Assembly: GCA_025526995.1 (NCBI GenBank)
Contig: JAHLKG010000030.1
Coordinates: forward strand, 258,501 to 322,500
From: Powellomyces hirtus
Lineage: Eukaryota > Chytridiomycota > Chytridiomycetes > Spizellomycetales > Powellomycetaceae
Direction of reading: 5' to 3'
Length of the DNA: 64,000 bases
Of the stretch, positions 47,266 through 57,907 are shown one piece after another. How positions within the stretch are numbered: position 1 is the stretch's first letter; every line of letters starts with the position of its first letter. The position numbers were made by a program, and so were the translations under genes. A model generated the notes under the pieces. That model had not been told where the DNA came from. It ran no database searches and worked only from the letters and a program-made list of their open reading frames with translations.

Positions 47266-47625
47266 TGTACAGATTGAGGCGCCAATCACTGCACTTTTGG
47301 CAGCTGCGGCAGCCGCTGCGGCTGCTTTACCAGCCGGAGCGGTACCTCTGCCTCCACTGTGGCTTGCTCCAGTTCTTGCTCCAGCCAGTGGCTGACCTAT
47401 CCCAAACGAAACGCAGGCTGCTCATACTGCCATGGAGGCAGCTCGCAACAACACTGTACACTACAATGGCCAACAAGGCTTGGAAGTGATTGATCAGTTT
47501 ATCACCTACCACCAAAATACTTATCCAATTTAGAACTGACTACATGGTGGGATCGATGAACTCACCTACCTTGTCCGACAAGTGCCGCCTACCCTGTCAG
47601 CGGAAGTCGATACATGGCATACTCA
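47266..47625 (+). pseudogene. gag: Element-0 Gag fragment
   Basis: Continues the frame begun at 33900: VQIEAPITALLAAAAAA, then EVIDQFITYHQNTY and ELTYLVRQVPPTLSAEVDTW, a Gag-like helical region. It has several in-frame stops (TGA, TAG, TGA) and ends where the Copia-2 LTR begins, so the rest of Element-0 is missing or lies elsewhere. Confidence 0.6.
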
Positions 47626-47996
47626 ATTATTGGAACGTTGAGCCTAGCGTACTCAATGCTAGTCCTTACATTAGATTCTAACTTGGAATCTCTGTTTGTA
47701 ACGTGTGACCATTATACCAGTAACGCTAAGAGCTGAATTGGATCATGTGTAATCACGTGATTGCAGAAAAAAAGTAGATAAGACCGCTCGACAAGCGAGA
47801 CATTACTGATAAGAGTAAGACATTCAAAATACATTCACATACATACATTTCCGTAAATCTGACAACAATACACTGTCATCTGCATCACAGAAGAGCTCTG
47901 TAACCCCCCTACAAAGGCAATACAAGCAGAGTGCATCGAATTCGTCCAATCCTCTGCATTTCCGAAAAAGTACTGGAAACGCTGATATCTCCAATA
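47626..47996 (+). repeat. Copia-2 5' LTR
   Basis: Aligns to the LTRs at 53184 and 56203. The left two bases are altered, and the right end stops at CCAATA just before the primer site. Confidence 0.85.
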
Positions 47997-48012
47997 GGTT
48001 CCGAGCCCTGAG
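47997..48012 (+). promoter_or_regulatory. Copia-2 primer site, half-tRNA type
   Basis: GGTTCCGAGCCCTGAG differs at two positions from GGTTATGAGCCCTGAG, the complement of the initiator tRNA-Met anticodon arm. This is the same priming mode as Copia-1, probably decayed here. Confidence 0.65.
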
Positions 48013-48113
48013 AACACCGGTCGAATTAGAATCATTCTCCCTTCGTAAAACCTTGAAACTACCTGTCTTGCGTTGAATTCAAGTGCCAAGAAAGTACCCA
48101 GCACACTGTCAAG

Positions 48114-49516
48114 ATGCCCACCGTCAAGATGCCCACTGCAAGATCTCCCATTGCTGAAGTGCAGACCCGCCAACAAGCCCGCCAGGCCACATTACACGCC
48201 GAACGGGGTCCTAACGTCGAAGGAGACATTAACAATGAACCCTCAATCTATCACGATTCCCACGATGCAGATGCCGATGTGGATGAGATGGATCCTGGAG
48301 ATATACATGCAGAACCGGCAACAGAACTGTCTGGACCACAGACTGATATGGTCTTGCACATTTTGCAGAGGTTCAAGATGGAAATGGACAAAAAGTTCGA
48401 CCATCGGATGGAGAAGTTGGAGAGGACTTTATTGACTAGTTCAAACCCTCTCGCAACATCACCTTCCCATCAACACAAAAAGTTCAAAAATGGAAATACT
48501 CACATCAGCGGTTACAATCTACCCGTTTCACCAATGAGAAGCCCAAAAGCGGGCCATGAGTACCCTTTTGCACGAAATCTTGTTACTCACGGCGAAATTG
48601 AAGCCCCAGTTGCCCCTCACTTTCGTCCGCCTTCCCCAACGGAGAGCACTACAACTACAAGCAGCCGAAAAGCAAAGACCGTGAAGCCCAGCGCACATCG
48701 TTCAAATTCTTTGAATCAGCGATCAATGAAGTTATGAAATTTGACCGAATGGGAAATCTCTCAAAACGCGTCGATTTCGTTGATCAAGTCGATGTGGTCT
48801 TTTGTTTCAAATCTGTACCTGGAGAAGAACAACTCTCCTTCATATTCAGCAAGCTCACCGGCAATGCAAAGCAATGGTACCGGAACTACTGCAAGAAAGC
48901 TGTTGAGGGGAAATACCCCCCCATTACAAATTGGGCAACTTTCAAGCAACCTTTCCTCCAGCGTTTTCAACTGAACAATCACAAAGAGACCTTACTGTCT
49001 CAACTTGAAAGACTACGGCAAGGAACACACATCATTCTACAGTACAACACTTCGTTCGCAAAGATTACCAGCCAGTTCACTACGGAGATTCTGTTCATTG
49101 TATACAAGTGGTTCTACCTTCAAGGAATGAACAAACACAAGGCTGAACTCGTCAGAACCCAACACTTCAAAGATCTCGAAAGCCTACAAGCGGCAGCCAA
49201 ACGTTTGGATAACGGAAATAACAAGAGTAACCAGAACAACCATTTTGCCAAGAAGAGTGAAAACATCGTGCTTGAAGCCCAACCTTCAAAGAAAGACAAC
49301 TCAAGTCACAAGAAGACCGACACGAAGAAGACCAACAACATGAAGAATAAGAACTTTTCCTGTTGGTTGTGCAATTCGAACAAACATACCCTGTTCAAAT
49401 GCCTCCTCAAGACCAAGGCTGTTGAAGCCTTGAAGCCCAATGATAATGCCAACATTGCAGAAGCACACAATGCCGCTACACTGGCATCCTTGGATTCGTG
49501 TAAGATGCATGGATAA
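48114..49516 (+). pseudogene. gag: Copia-2 gag (two overlapping frames)
   Basis: First frame 48114-48737 (MPTVKMPTARSPIAE, ending NQRSMKL) overlaps a second, 48734-49516, that begins MKFDRMG and contains the Gag core (SFIFSKLTGNAKQWYRNYC) and zinc knuckle CWLCNSNKHTLFKC. The ATGA-type overlap of stop and start may be a frameshift mutation in a single Gag, which I think more likely. Confidence 0.8.
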
Positions 49517-49640
49517 AATATCCAGCGCCATGGCATTTTGGTTTGGGTTTGTCCCCCTTACCGTGAAGGTCCCGAGTTCAAACCTCGGTTCCAACACAAA
49601 CTTCTTTCTTTCTTCTGTACTGGCAGAACTGATCATGTCT
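49517..49640 (+). other. tRNA-like / SINE-like insert in Copia-2
   Basis: Between gag and protease. TGGCATTTTGGTT resembles a pol III A box, and GAGTTCAAACCTC a B box (T loop TTCAAAC closed by CCGAG/CTCGG). The spacing from A box to T loop equals that of a tRNA. The acceptor, D and anticodon stems do not pair, so this is not a working tRNA. It may be a tRNA-derived SINE remnant. Confidence 0.35.
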
Positions 49641-50218
49641 TAGGGCAAGAAATACCCTGAGGCGTGTGACAATTCGGGTTGCTCTCAGCAAATGACAAAT
49701 GATATTTCCATTCTCAAATTCTACAAAGAACACTCAACAAGCGTCAGATTTGGCAACAACGCATTTCTGGATGCCGAAGCAAAAGGGAATGCTATCTTGA
49801 AGCTTTCAGATGGAGATGTAGCCCTAACCAATGTTCTCTACGTTCCAAAACTCACCAAGACCCTCATCTCAGTCTCTGCACTTGCTAAAGATGGAAAGAG
49901 AGTTACCTTTGAAGATGAGAGCGACGTCATTCAAAACTGCAACGGCACTACGAATGACATCACCATACCTCTCGCTCAAGGAATGTTCCACATCTCACGA
50001 ACTCCCGATTGCCTTTGTTACCCACACTTGCTCAAAGACATGCGCATCGAGCTCACCGACACACGCGTCGGAAAATACATCTAACGAATTGAAGAAATGG
50101 ACAAACGCGTCCAATGTAGCGACAAACACGTCGGATACATCGATTCAAGCCACAGACACGGCCCTATCACACCCATCTGCTCCGGCCCCATCGGTGAACG
50201 CTGGCCCCAGCCACAACA
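49641..50218 (+). pseudogene. Copia-2 protease region (degraded)
   Basis: CDNSGCSQQMTNDIS corresponds to the copia protease block around D-S-G-C-S-x-H-M; the Asp is separated from Ser-Gly by Asn, and His is Gln. NVLYVPKLTKTLISVSALAK is the conserved segment that follows. Frame ends TAA near 50084. A GC-rich stretch leads to the next frame. Confidence 0.75.
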
Positions 50219-53146
50219 GTGGCTTTGGGGGAGAGGGGGCCACCCCGTTGCATTTACGGTCGTTCGGGCGGCCCCCCCCATTGCTCCCCTTCTGCTATGG
50301 AGGCCGGGCCCCAGGCTTTAGCGACAGTTTCCGTTGCGGCACCGTCTGGGAGTCTGGCTGCCCCTGGTGTGGTGGCCGGACCCCCCGCCGCTGTGGTTCC
50401 AGACCTGATGATGGCCTCTTCTGGGGCTGGTTCTGTTCCCTTTTCCTCTGTCAACGAAGGAACCCTCTGGCATCACCATTTGGGCCATCCAGGCGTGCAC
50501 ATCATGAGAAAAGTCAAGCTCCCAATGACCAACGAAGTCTGCAGAGGATGCAAATTTGGTAAGCACAACTGCTCACCATTAGGTACAATGACACGGTCCA
50601 AGACACCACTCGATTGCCTACATTTCGACCTTAACGGCCCGCACATTCCCACGGTCGGCGATGAGAAATACGCCCTAGTTGTGATCGATGACTATTCACG
50701 CTTCACATGGATCTTCTTCCTGAAGGTGAAGAGCAAATCTACTGCAAAGTTGATTGAATTGATCAACTTCATCGAAAATCCGACCAACGGACCGGTCAGA
50801 CGACTTCATTTTGATTGAGGGGGGGAGTTTGTAAATCACGATCTGAAAAAATTCATTTCAAAAAAGAGCATCCTGCACGAACTCACTGCTGCAGATTCCC
50901 CACAGTCCAACAGTGTAGCTGAAAGGTTCAACCTCACCCTGTTCGACACCATTCGTTCATTGGAACACTCATAAGGCATCCTGAAACAACTCTGGACTGA
51001 GTTAGCGGCTACATCAGTCTATTTACGGATTCGCCTACCCCACAAGTCCAATAACAACATCTCACCGTATGAACGGTTTTACGGCAGAGAGCCCTCTCTT
51101 ACCCACCTCTGTGTGATCTGGGCCGATGCCTTTGTGCATCTCGTCAAGAGAAAACAAGTCTCGAAGTTGGCACTGTGCGCCACACGTATCAAACTCATCG
51201 GTTATAAATTTGATGGCGCTTACCCCTGTTGGGATGACAACCGTCAAGAAATAGTCATTTCTCGCAATGTAACGTTCGACAAAACCTCAGCACTCGATCT
51301 CGCGAAAGACTACATCCCGCCCGAAGAACTCTACAAAGTCAAAGAGATTCTCGACTCACGTGATGACCTGGAAGGCCCCGAATTCCTCTGCAAATGGCTG
51401 GGATTCGAAGACAAAGATAATACATGGGAACTGATCAAAAATGTCAATCATTTGACGGTCTTTGCTGACTACATCAATGAGAAGACAGCGAGCGCTCTTT
51501 CGGCTGCAAGTACCGAAGAACCCCAAACCTACAAACAAGCGCTCTCATCGGATGACACGCCGAAGTGGACCGAGGCCATAAATGCCGAGTTGGAGTCCCT
51601 TCACACACATGACACTTGGGAAGTCATTAACCCCAAATCCTTACCGCACAATCAACGGCCCATCCGCACCAAATGGGTATTCAAGATCAAGCGAGATCTG
51701 GATGGTCAACCTCAACGTTACAAGGCTCAGCTTGTCGTGAAAGGCTTCGAACAACGTTACGGTATTGACTACAATGAGACCTACGCTCCGGTTGCCAAGA
51801 TAGCTACCCAACACGTTCTTCTTGCTCTCGCTGCCAGCCTAGGCCCAAAATGCCATCAAATGGATGTAGTAACTGCATTCCTGAATGGGATTGTTACCAA
51901 GACCATTCTAATCTATGCCCCTGAAGGCTCTGGCTTTCCGCCCGGGACCATCCTTCGACTCCGAAAGGCCCTCTACGGTCTGAAACAAGCCCCGCGCGAA
52001 TGGTACTCCCTACTTCACAAAGAACTGACTTCTTTGGGATTCAAACCCCTGGCAAATGACAATGCTGTCTACATCAGAACTCTACCTGAAAGTGACTCAT
52101 CGCAGTACATCTCCGTCTACGTCGACGATCTCCCCATTTTCGCAAAGACCGAATCGGAAATCTCGTCAATCAAGACATCCCTGCACAACGAGTTCAACAT
52201 GACAGACCTAGGCGAAGTCAACCACTACCTGGGAATGAGAGTTCGACGCGACTACTCAAGGCACGTCATCTACCTCGATCAAGAGTCATATGTAAATGAC
52301 ATCCTCGAGCGCTTTCGTATGCAAGATTGCAAGCCCGTCAACACTCCGATGGACCAGACCAAGCTCGAACCCTACGAAGTCGAAAATACAAAGACTTCAC
52401 CTAACCCGCAAGAAGGAGAATATTGCGAAATTGTTGGATCTCTCATGTACCTGATGATCTGCACGCGCCCTGACATTGCTGTAGCTGTCAGTATGCTTTC
52501 TCGCTTCGCAAGCAACCCCTCACCTCAACATCTGCAAGCTGCAAAGCGTGTTCTTCGCTACCTACGGGGGACTTCTACTTACAGCCTCCGCATCGGCGGC
52601 AACAACGGTACCCTTCACGGATACAGTGACGCCGACTGGGGAAATAACATCATCGATCGACGGTCAATCACTGGCTACCTTTTCTGCATTGGAAATGCGG
52701 GCCCCGTTACTTGGGCTTCGAAACGCCAACCCACCGTTGCTCTCTCATCTACCAAAGCTGAATACATGGCACTTTCTTTCGCCACTCAAGAAACAATCTG
52801 GCTTTGCTCACTCCTGAAAGAACTTCAGATCCCCTAATATCTCGACAAAAATGCTCGACCCACAACGATCTACAAAGATAATCAGTCATGCACTTCGCTG
52901 GCGATGAACCCCGTTCAGCATGCCCGTACCAAGCACCTTAACATCAGGCATCACTTCATCCGCGATCACGTTGACAAGGAGAAACATCTGGAGTATTTAC
53001 CCACCGCTGAAATGGTTGCTGACTCACTTACGAAGCCCTTACCGGCCCCGGCATTCAAATACCATTGCGAAAATATGTGCATCAAGCACTACGATAACAC
53101 CATCACACCAATGAAAGCGTCCATGATGGAGCTCCCGAATGAGTAA
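50219..53146 (+). pseudogene. pol: Copia-2 pol: integrase, chromodomain, RT, RNase H (3 stops)
   Basis: One frame with stops at 50816 (TGA), about 50972 (TAA) and 52835 (TAA). It starts in a Pro/Ala-rich linker, then the integrase zinc module (LWHHHLGHPG, CRGCKFGKH), catalytic LHFDLNG and DYSRFTW, and DSPQSNSVAERFN. The chromodomain at about 51332-51480 (YKVKEILDSR, EFLCKWLGFEDKDNTWELI) precedes RT. RT has YVDDLPIFA and LNGIVTKTILIYAPEG. RNase H has YSDADWGNNI and VALSSTKAEYMAL. End block MVADSLTKPLPAPAFK. Comparison with Copia-3 shows that the 52835 stop replaces Glu (GAA to TAA). Confidence 0.92.
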
Positions 53147-53183
53147 AATCCCTTCATCGCGGATCAATTGCTTGGACAGGGGG

Positions 53184-53552
53184 TGTATTGCAATGTTGAG
53201 CCTTGCGTACTCAACGCTAGTCCTTACATTAGATCCTAACTTGGAATCTCCGGCTAGAACGTGTGACCATTATATCGGTAACACTAAGAGCTGAATTGAA
53301 TCATGTGTAGTCACGTGATTGCAGAAAAAGTAGATTAGAATGCTCAAAGCAAAACATTACCAATAAGACTTAAGACATTCAGAATACATTCACATACATA
53401 CATCTCTGTGCATCTGACAACACTATGCCATCATCTGCATCACAGAAGAGCTCTGTAACCCCCTACGAAGGCAATACAAGAAGACTGCATTGAATTCGGC
53501 CAATCCTCTACATTTCCGATAAAGTACTGGAAACGCTGATATCTACAATATT
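53184..53552 (+). repeat. Copia-2 3' LTR
   Basis: Starts TGTATTGCAATGTTGAG after the purine tract. The right end runs directly into a copy of the 400-bp duplicated segment. Confidence 0.9.
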
Positions 53553-53954
53553 AGTTACTGAAACAACTAGTTTTAATTCCAACACAAGAGTTCTAACACT
53601 TCATTCAACTTTTACTAAAGCCTATATTTTTTATACTGAATGCATAGTAACTATACAAGAAATACTAATGAAAAAAGTATATAAATCAACTAAAAATAGC
53701 CACAATAACTGTAAAAATTCATATAAAAATAATATTTACTCATTTCTAATTATTATGGATGAAATACTTGATTTCAAATGCAATTCGATCAATCAAAAAA
53801 ATTTCTGATCAGTATTGTGATGATGCAACCGCAGTGCTGTGCCCAGAGGCAGCAGGTCCTCCTGTGTGGGACACAGTCCGCCGTAGCCGCCTCCACCTTT
53901 GATGTGCTGGAGTCCCAGCTCCAAGTGGTCCTGACCAGGAGAGGTAGCAAAATG
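53551..53954 (+). repeat. 400-bp direct repeat, copy 1
   Basis: AT-rich then GC-richer segment from TTAGTTACTGAA to GAGGTAGCAAAATG, repeated at 54338-54739 with small differences. It contains an open frame (GTQSAVAASTFDVLESQLQV) not recognised as any family. It starts exactly where the Copia-2 LTR stops. Confidence 0.9.
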
Positions 53955-54337
53955 CCTCGTGCTCTTATTAGTGACGCGCATGCATTAACAAGATTCCCAT
54001 AGCTCTTCCCGACTTCCGGCATATACGCCAAACCAGGAGCCAACGCTTTTTTGTGCACTTCCAGCGCAAGGAAGATGCAGAGCGGGTGAAGAACGCGAAA
54101 CTCAAATTCTACGTTGCCAAAGTAAGGGTGTACACCAAACGTAAGTACACGGCATGTACTGTACAGGTAGCTGATTATCTTAAATCAAAAATGTAAAAAA
54201 AAAATGTTTCTTTGTTTGGTAACTTATTCAATTATATTATTTTAATCCACATTAATATGCCTTGTAACAGAGTCAGGTTCACAAACCATCTAAAATAATA
54301 GCAATTTATGACATAACTGATCACTCAATAACAAATG
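53955..54337 (+). other. Unique spacer between direct repeats with a coding-like stretch
   Basis: A frame at about 54030-54140 reads RRFFVHFQRKEDAERVKN and KFYVAKVRVYTK, followed by GTAAGT, so it may be an exon of a decayed gene. The remainder is AT-rich and non-coding. Family not recognised. Confidence 0.3.
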
Positions 54338-54739
54338 TTAGTTACTGAACCAACTAATTTTAATTCCAACACAAGAGTTCTAACACTTCATTCAACTTTT
54401 ACTAAAACCAATATTTTTATACTGAATGCATAGTAACTACACAAGAAATACTAATGAAAAAGTATATAAATCAAATAAAAATAGCCACAATAACTGTAAG
54501 AATTCATATAAAAATAATATTCACTCATTTCTATTTATTATGGATGAAATACTTAATTCCAAATGCAATTTGATCAATTGGAAAAATTTCTGATCAGTAT
54601 TGTGATGATGCAAGCCCAGTGCTGTGCTCAGAGGCAGCAGGTCCTCCTGTGTGGGACACAGTCCGTCGTAACCGCCTCCACCTTCGATGTGCTGGAGTCC
54701 CAGCTCCAAGTGGTCCTGACCAGGAGAGGTAGCAGAATG
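54338..54739 (+). repeat. 400-bp direct repeat, copy 2
   Basis: Second copy of the segment at 53551. Ends a few bases before truncated Copia-3 starts. Confidence 0.9.
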
Positions 54740-54751
54740 TAGTGAAAAGGT

Positions 54752-56572
54752 AGTGAAAGGCTTCGAACAACGCTACGGTATCGACTACAACGAAACCTAC
54801 GCTCCGGTTGCCAAGATTGCTACCCAACGCGTCCTTCTCGCTCTCGCCGCCAGTCTAGGCTTGAAATGCCATCAAATGGATGTAGTAACCGCATTCCTGA
54901 ATGGGATTGTTACCGAGACCATCCTAATCTATGCCCCTGAAGGCTCTGGCTTTCCGCCTGGGACCATCCTTCGACTCCGAAAGGCCCTTTACGGTCTGAA
55001 ACAAGCCCCGCGCGAATGGTATTCCCTACTTCACAAAGAACTGACTTCTTTGGGATTCAAGCGCCTGGCAAATGACAATGCCGTTTACATCAGAACTCTA
55101 CCTGAAAGTGACTCATCGCAGTACATCTCCGTCTACGTCGACGATCTCCTCATCTTCGCAAAGACCGAATCGGAAATCTTGTCAATCAAGACATCCCTGC
55201 ACAACGAGTTCAACATGACAGACCTAGGCGAAGTCAACCACTACCTGGGAATGAGAGTTCGACGCGACTACTCAAGGCACGTCATCTACCTCGATCAAGA
55301 GTCATATGTAAATGACATCCTCGAGCGCTTTGGTATGCAAGATTGCAAGCCCGTCAACACTCCGATGGACCAGACCAAGCTCGAACCCTACGAAGTCGAA
55401 AATACAAAGACTTCACCTAACCCGCAAGAAGGAGAATACCGCGAAATCGTCGGTTCTCTCATGTACCTGATGATATGCATGCATCCTGACATCGCTGTTG
55501 CAGTCAGTATGCTTTCTCGCTTCGCAAGCAACCCTTCACCTCAACATCTGCAAGCTGCAAAGCGCGTTCTTCGCTACCTACGGGGAACATCAGATTACAG
55601 CCTCTGCATCGGCGGAAATCACGTCACCCTTCACGGCTACAGCGATGCCGATTGGGGAAACAATATCATTGATTGACGGTCAATCACTGGCTACCTTTTC
55701 TACATTGGAAATGCGGGCCCCGTTACTTGGGCTTCGAAACGCCAACCCACCGTTGCTCTCTCATCTACCGAAGCTGAATACATGGCACTTTCATTCGCCA
55801 CTCAAGAGACAATCTGGCTTCGCTCACTTCTGCAAGAACTCCAAATCCCCGAATATCTCGATGAGAATGCTCGACCCACAACGATCTACGAAGATAATCA
55901 GTCATGCATCTCGCTGGCAATGAATCCCGTGCATCACGCCCGTACCAAGCACATCGACATTCGACATCACTTCATTCGTGATCACGTCGACAAGGAGATT
56001 CATCTGGAGTACCTGCCTACCGCTGAGATGGTTGCTGACTCACTTACGAAGCCCTTACCGGCCCCGGCATTCAAGCACCATCGCGAAAACATGTGCATCA
56101 AGCACTACGATAACACCATCACACCAATGACGAAGGCGTCCATGACGGAGCTCCCGAATGAGTAAAATCCCATCATTGCGGATCGATTGCTCGGACAGGG
56201 GGTGTATTGGAATGTTGAGACTTGCGTACTCAACGTTTGGTCCTTACATTAGATCCTTACTTGGATTCTCCAACTAGAGCGCGTGACCGTGATACCGGTA
56301 ACGCTAAGAGCTGAATTGGATCACGTGTGATCACATGATTGGAGAAAAAGTAGATTAAAACGCTCGAAGCGAGACATTACCGATAAGACTTTAAGACATA
56401 AAATACATTCACATACATTACATCTCCGTGCATCTGACAATGCTACATCGTCAACTGCATCTCAGAAGAGCTCTGTAACCCCCCTTTACGAAGTATACTG
56501 GAGGCCACATCGAATTCGGCCAATCCTCTGCAATTCCGATAAAGTACTGGAAGTGCCGATATCTCCAATACA
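54752..56572 (+). mobile_element. Copia-3: 5'-truncated Copia-2 relative with 3' LTR
   Basis: Begins inside RT (VKGFEQRYGIDYNETYAPVA) and matches Copia-2 closely to the end of pol. The catalytic YVDDLLIFA is intact. A TGA at 55674-55676 (NNIID-stop-RSITG) replaces the CGA seen in Copia-2. Continues to TAA at about 56163-56165 and into the 3' LTR. No gag, integrase or 5' LTR. Confidence 0.93.
56203..56572 (+). repeat. Copia-3 3' LTR (370 bp)
   Basis: Best-preserved LTR of this family: begins TGTATTGGA and ends TCCAATACA, a perfect 9-bp terminal inverted repeat. Preceded by GGACAGGGGG. Confidence 0.95.
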
Positions 56573-57170
56573 AGGAACTGTCAAATATGCCGAGTCATTG
56601 CAGGTAGTGGCCAATTTCAAACGATTTCTGTTTTATCCGGAGAAATTCGCATGCTTTTGGCACTGAACATATGGCCACAAAACTCAACTTCCGGTTGGGC
56701 CCAATGGCATTTATCGACATTGATGTAAAGGTCATGTTCTTGTAACCGGGTAAAGACTTCCAAGAGGTGTTCTGCATGTTGTTCAGGAGTATCGGAGAAG
56801 ACAAGGATATCATCAAGATAACAGATGACCGTAATGTCGTATAGATCGCCAAGAACCTGATTCATTAGTCTTTGGAAGGCACCTGGCGCATTGCATAACC
56901 CAAAAGGCATGACTACATATTTGAAGAGGCCGAAACGGGTCCAAATAGCCGTCTTTTCACAATCTTCAGGTGCGATCAAGAGACGATTGTATGCATCTTT
57001 GAGATCGATAAGCAAAAAGACTCGTTTGCCCAGGATGCAATTGCGCATTTTCTGTAGTTTTGGTAAAGGAGTTCAATCACGTTTGGTGATCGAATTAAGG
57101 CCTCAATAGTCCCAACAAACTCAAAGACCTCCATTTTTCTTGACGACGAAGACGACTGAGGCACCCCAAG
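56573..57170 (-). pseudogene. Fragment of a different gypsy-family RT
   Basis: Minus-strand RT: VVFVVKKNGGLRVCWDY, KRVFLLIDLKDAYNRLLIAP, MPFGLCNAPGAFQRLMNQVL, CYLDDILVFSDTPEQHAEH, VEFCGHMFSAKSMRISPDKT. Two TGA stops sit where Arg is expected (Y-stop-GLN, KRD-stop-TPLP), fitting CGA to TGA. Both ends are cut by other elements: Copia-3 on one side, Gypsy-2 on the other. Distinct in sequence from the Gypsy-1 family. Confidence 0.9.
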
Positions 57171-57445
57171 TGTAATATTACTAGGTCCGTTGCCAGAGTC
57201 TAGTCTTCTATTTGGGAATTCCCTATGTCTAATTCTACTGTAAGATCTCTAAGTCTTGAATACGCCCTCATTGGAGTATTCCTACTTTTCTTCTGGACCG
57301 CGAGGTGGTCCCGGTCACGTGATGGCCATCCGTGGCCATCCCTGAGGTCTAGTACCCTTCGGGATGCTGACGCTAGCATCCATCTCACGCGGGGTCCTTC
57401 CTGACGCGTATCTAGGCTTAGGTTGGTGAGCCACGCCTCATTACA
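57171..57445 (-). repeat. Gypsy-2 3' LTR
   Basis: 275 bp, reverse orientation, followed by CCCCCCTTAGATTCGCGAC (complement of the polypurine tract). Confidence 0.96.
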
Positions 57446-57790
57446 CCCCCCTTAGATTCGCGACTATCTCTTAGGCTTGAATCTCTTCAACGAGGCGAAG
57501 CTTGCCTAAGCCGGGCGGCGGCGGGTTAACGGATGCTGACGTGGTTGTGGGAAGATGAGGCTGGGGAGGCGGCCCTGGTGCGGGTCACGTCGCGGTAGTC
57601 TCCGGCGGGTAGTCTCCGCCCTTCGTGGTGCGCGAAGTTGTCGGAAAGTCTATTTCTCTCTTCGTAGGGGCCCTAGATGAATCACGAGTAGCTTCCTCCA
57701 TGCGGATTTCGATAAGTAACATCTGCTGCGCTCCGTAGCGGATGAAACACTAACACCTGAATTTCCGAGCGTTCCCAGGCAGATCAAGCC

Positions 57791-57798
57791 TTTAAAAA
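57791..57798 (+). promoter_or_regulatory. TATA-like box of Gypsy-2 antisense gene
   Basis: TTTAAAAA about 110 bp before the ATG. The equivalent site is TTTAAAA in Gypsy-3 (61342-61348) and a weaker TTCAAAAA in Gypsy-1. A CT-rich stretch and TTTGTAG, a possible 5'-UTR acceptor, follow before the (AC)n leader. Confidence 0.4.
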
Positions 57799-57864
57799 GG
57801 TGCTGCCCGTTGATTCTCCCCCTCTCGCTCTTCTTTTCTTTGTAGCTCGACGAACTCACAGCAC

Positions 57865-57907
<43 letters not shown>

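Larger units (their letters stand above)
47626..53552 (+). mobile_element. Copia-2: Ty1/copia element with chromodomain
   Basis: LTRs of about 370 bp at 47626-47996 and 53184-53552; terminal consensus TGTATTGGA...TCCAATACA is best seen in Copia-3. Order: LTR, primer site, gag, tRNA-like insert, protease, integrase, chromodomain, RT, RNase H, purine tract ACAGGGGG, LTR. The element's ends are eroded (AATTATTGG at the left, ACAATATTA at the right), so a target duplication cannot be read with confidence. No antisense RING gene: only 37 bp separate the pol stop from the 3' LTR. Confidence 0.9.

Noticed and set aside
49517..49640. A functional tRNA gene
   Set aside because: Only the T arm pairs; acceptor, D and anticodon stems fail.
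50219..50818. Separate host gene starting MALGERGPP
   Set aside because: Same frame as Copia-2 pol and runs into its integrase zinc module.
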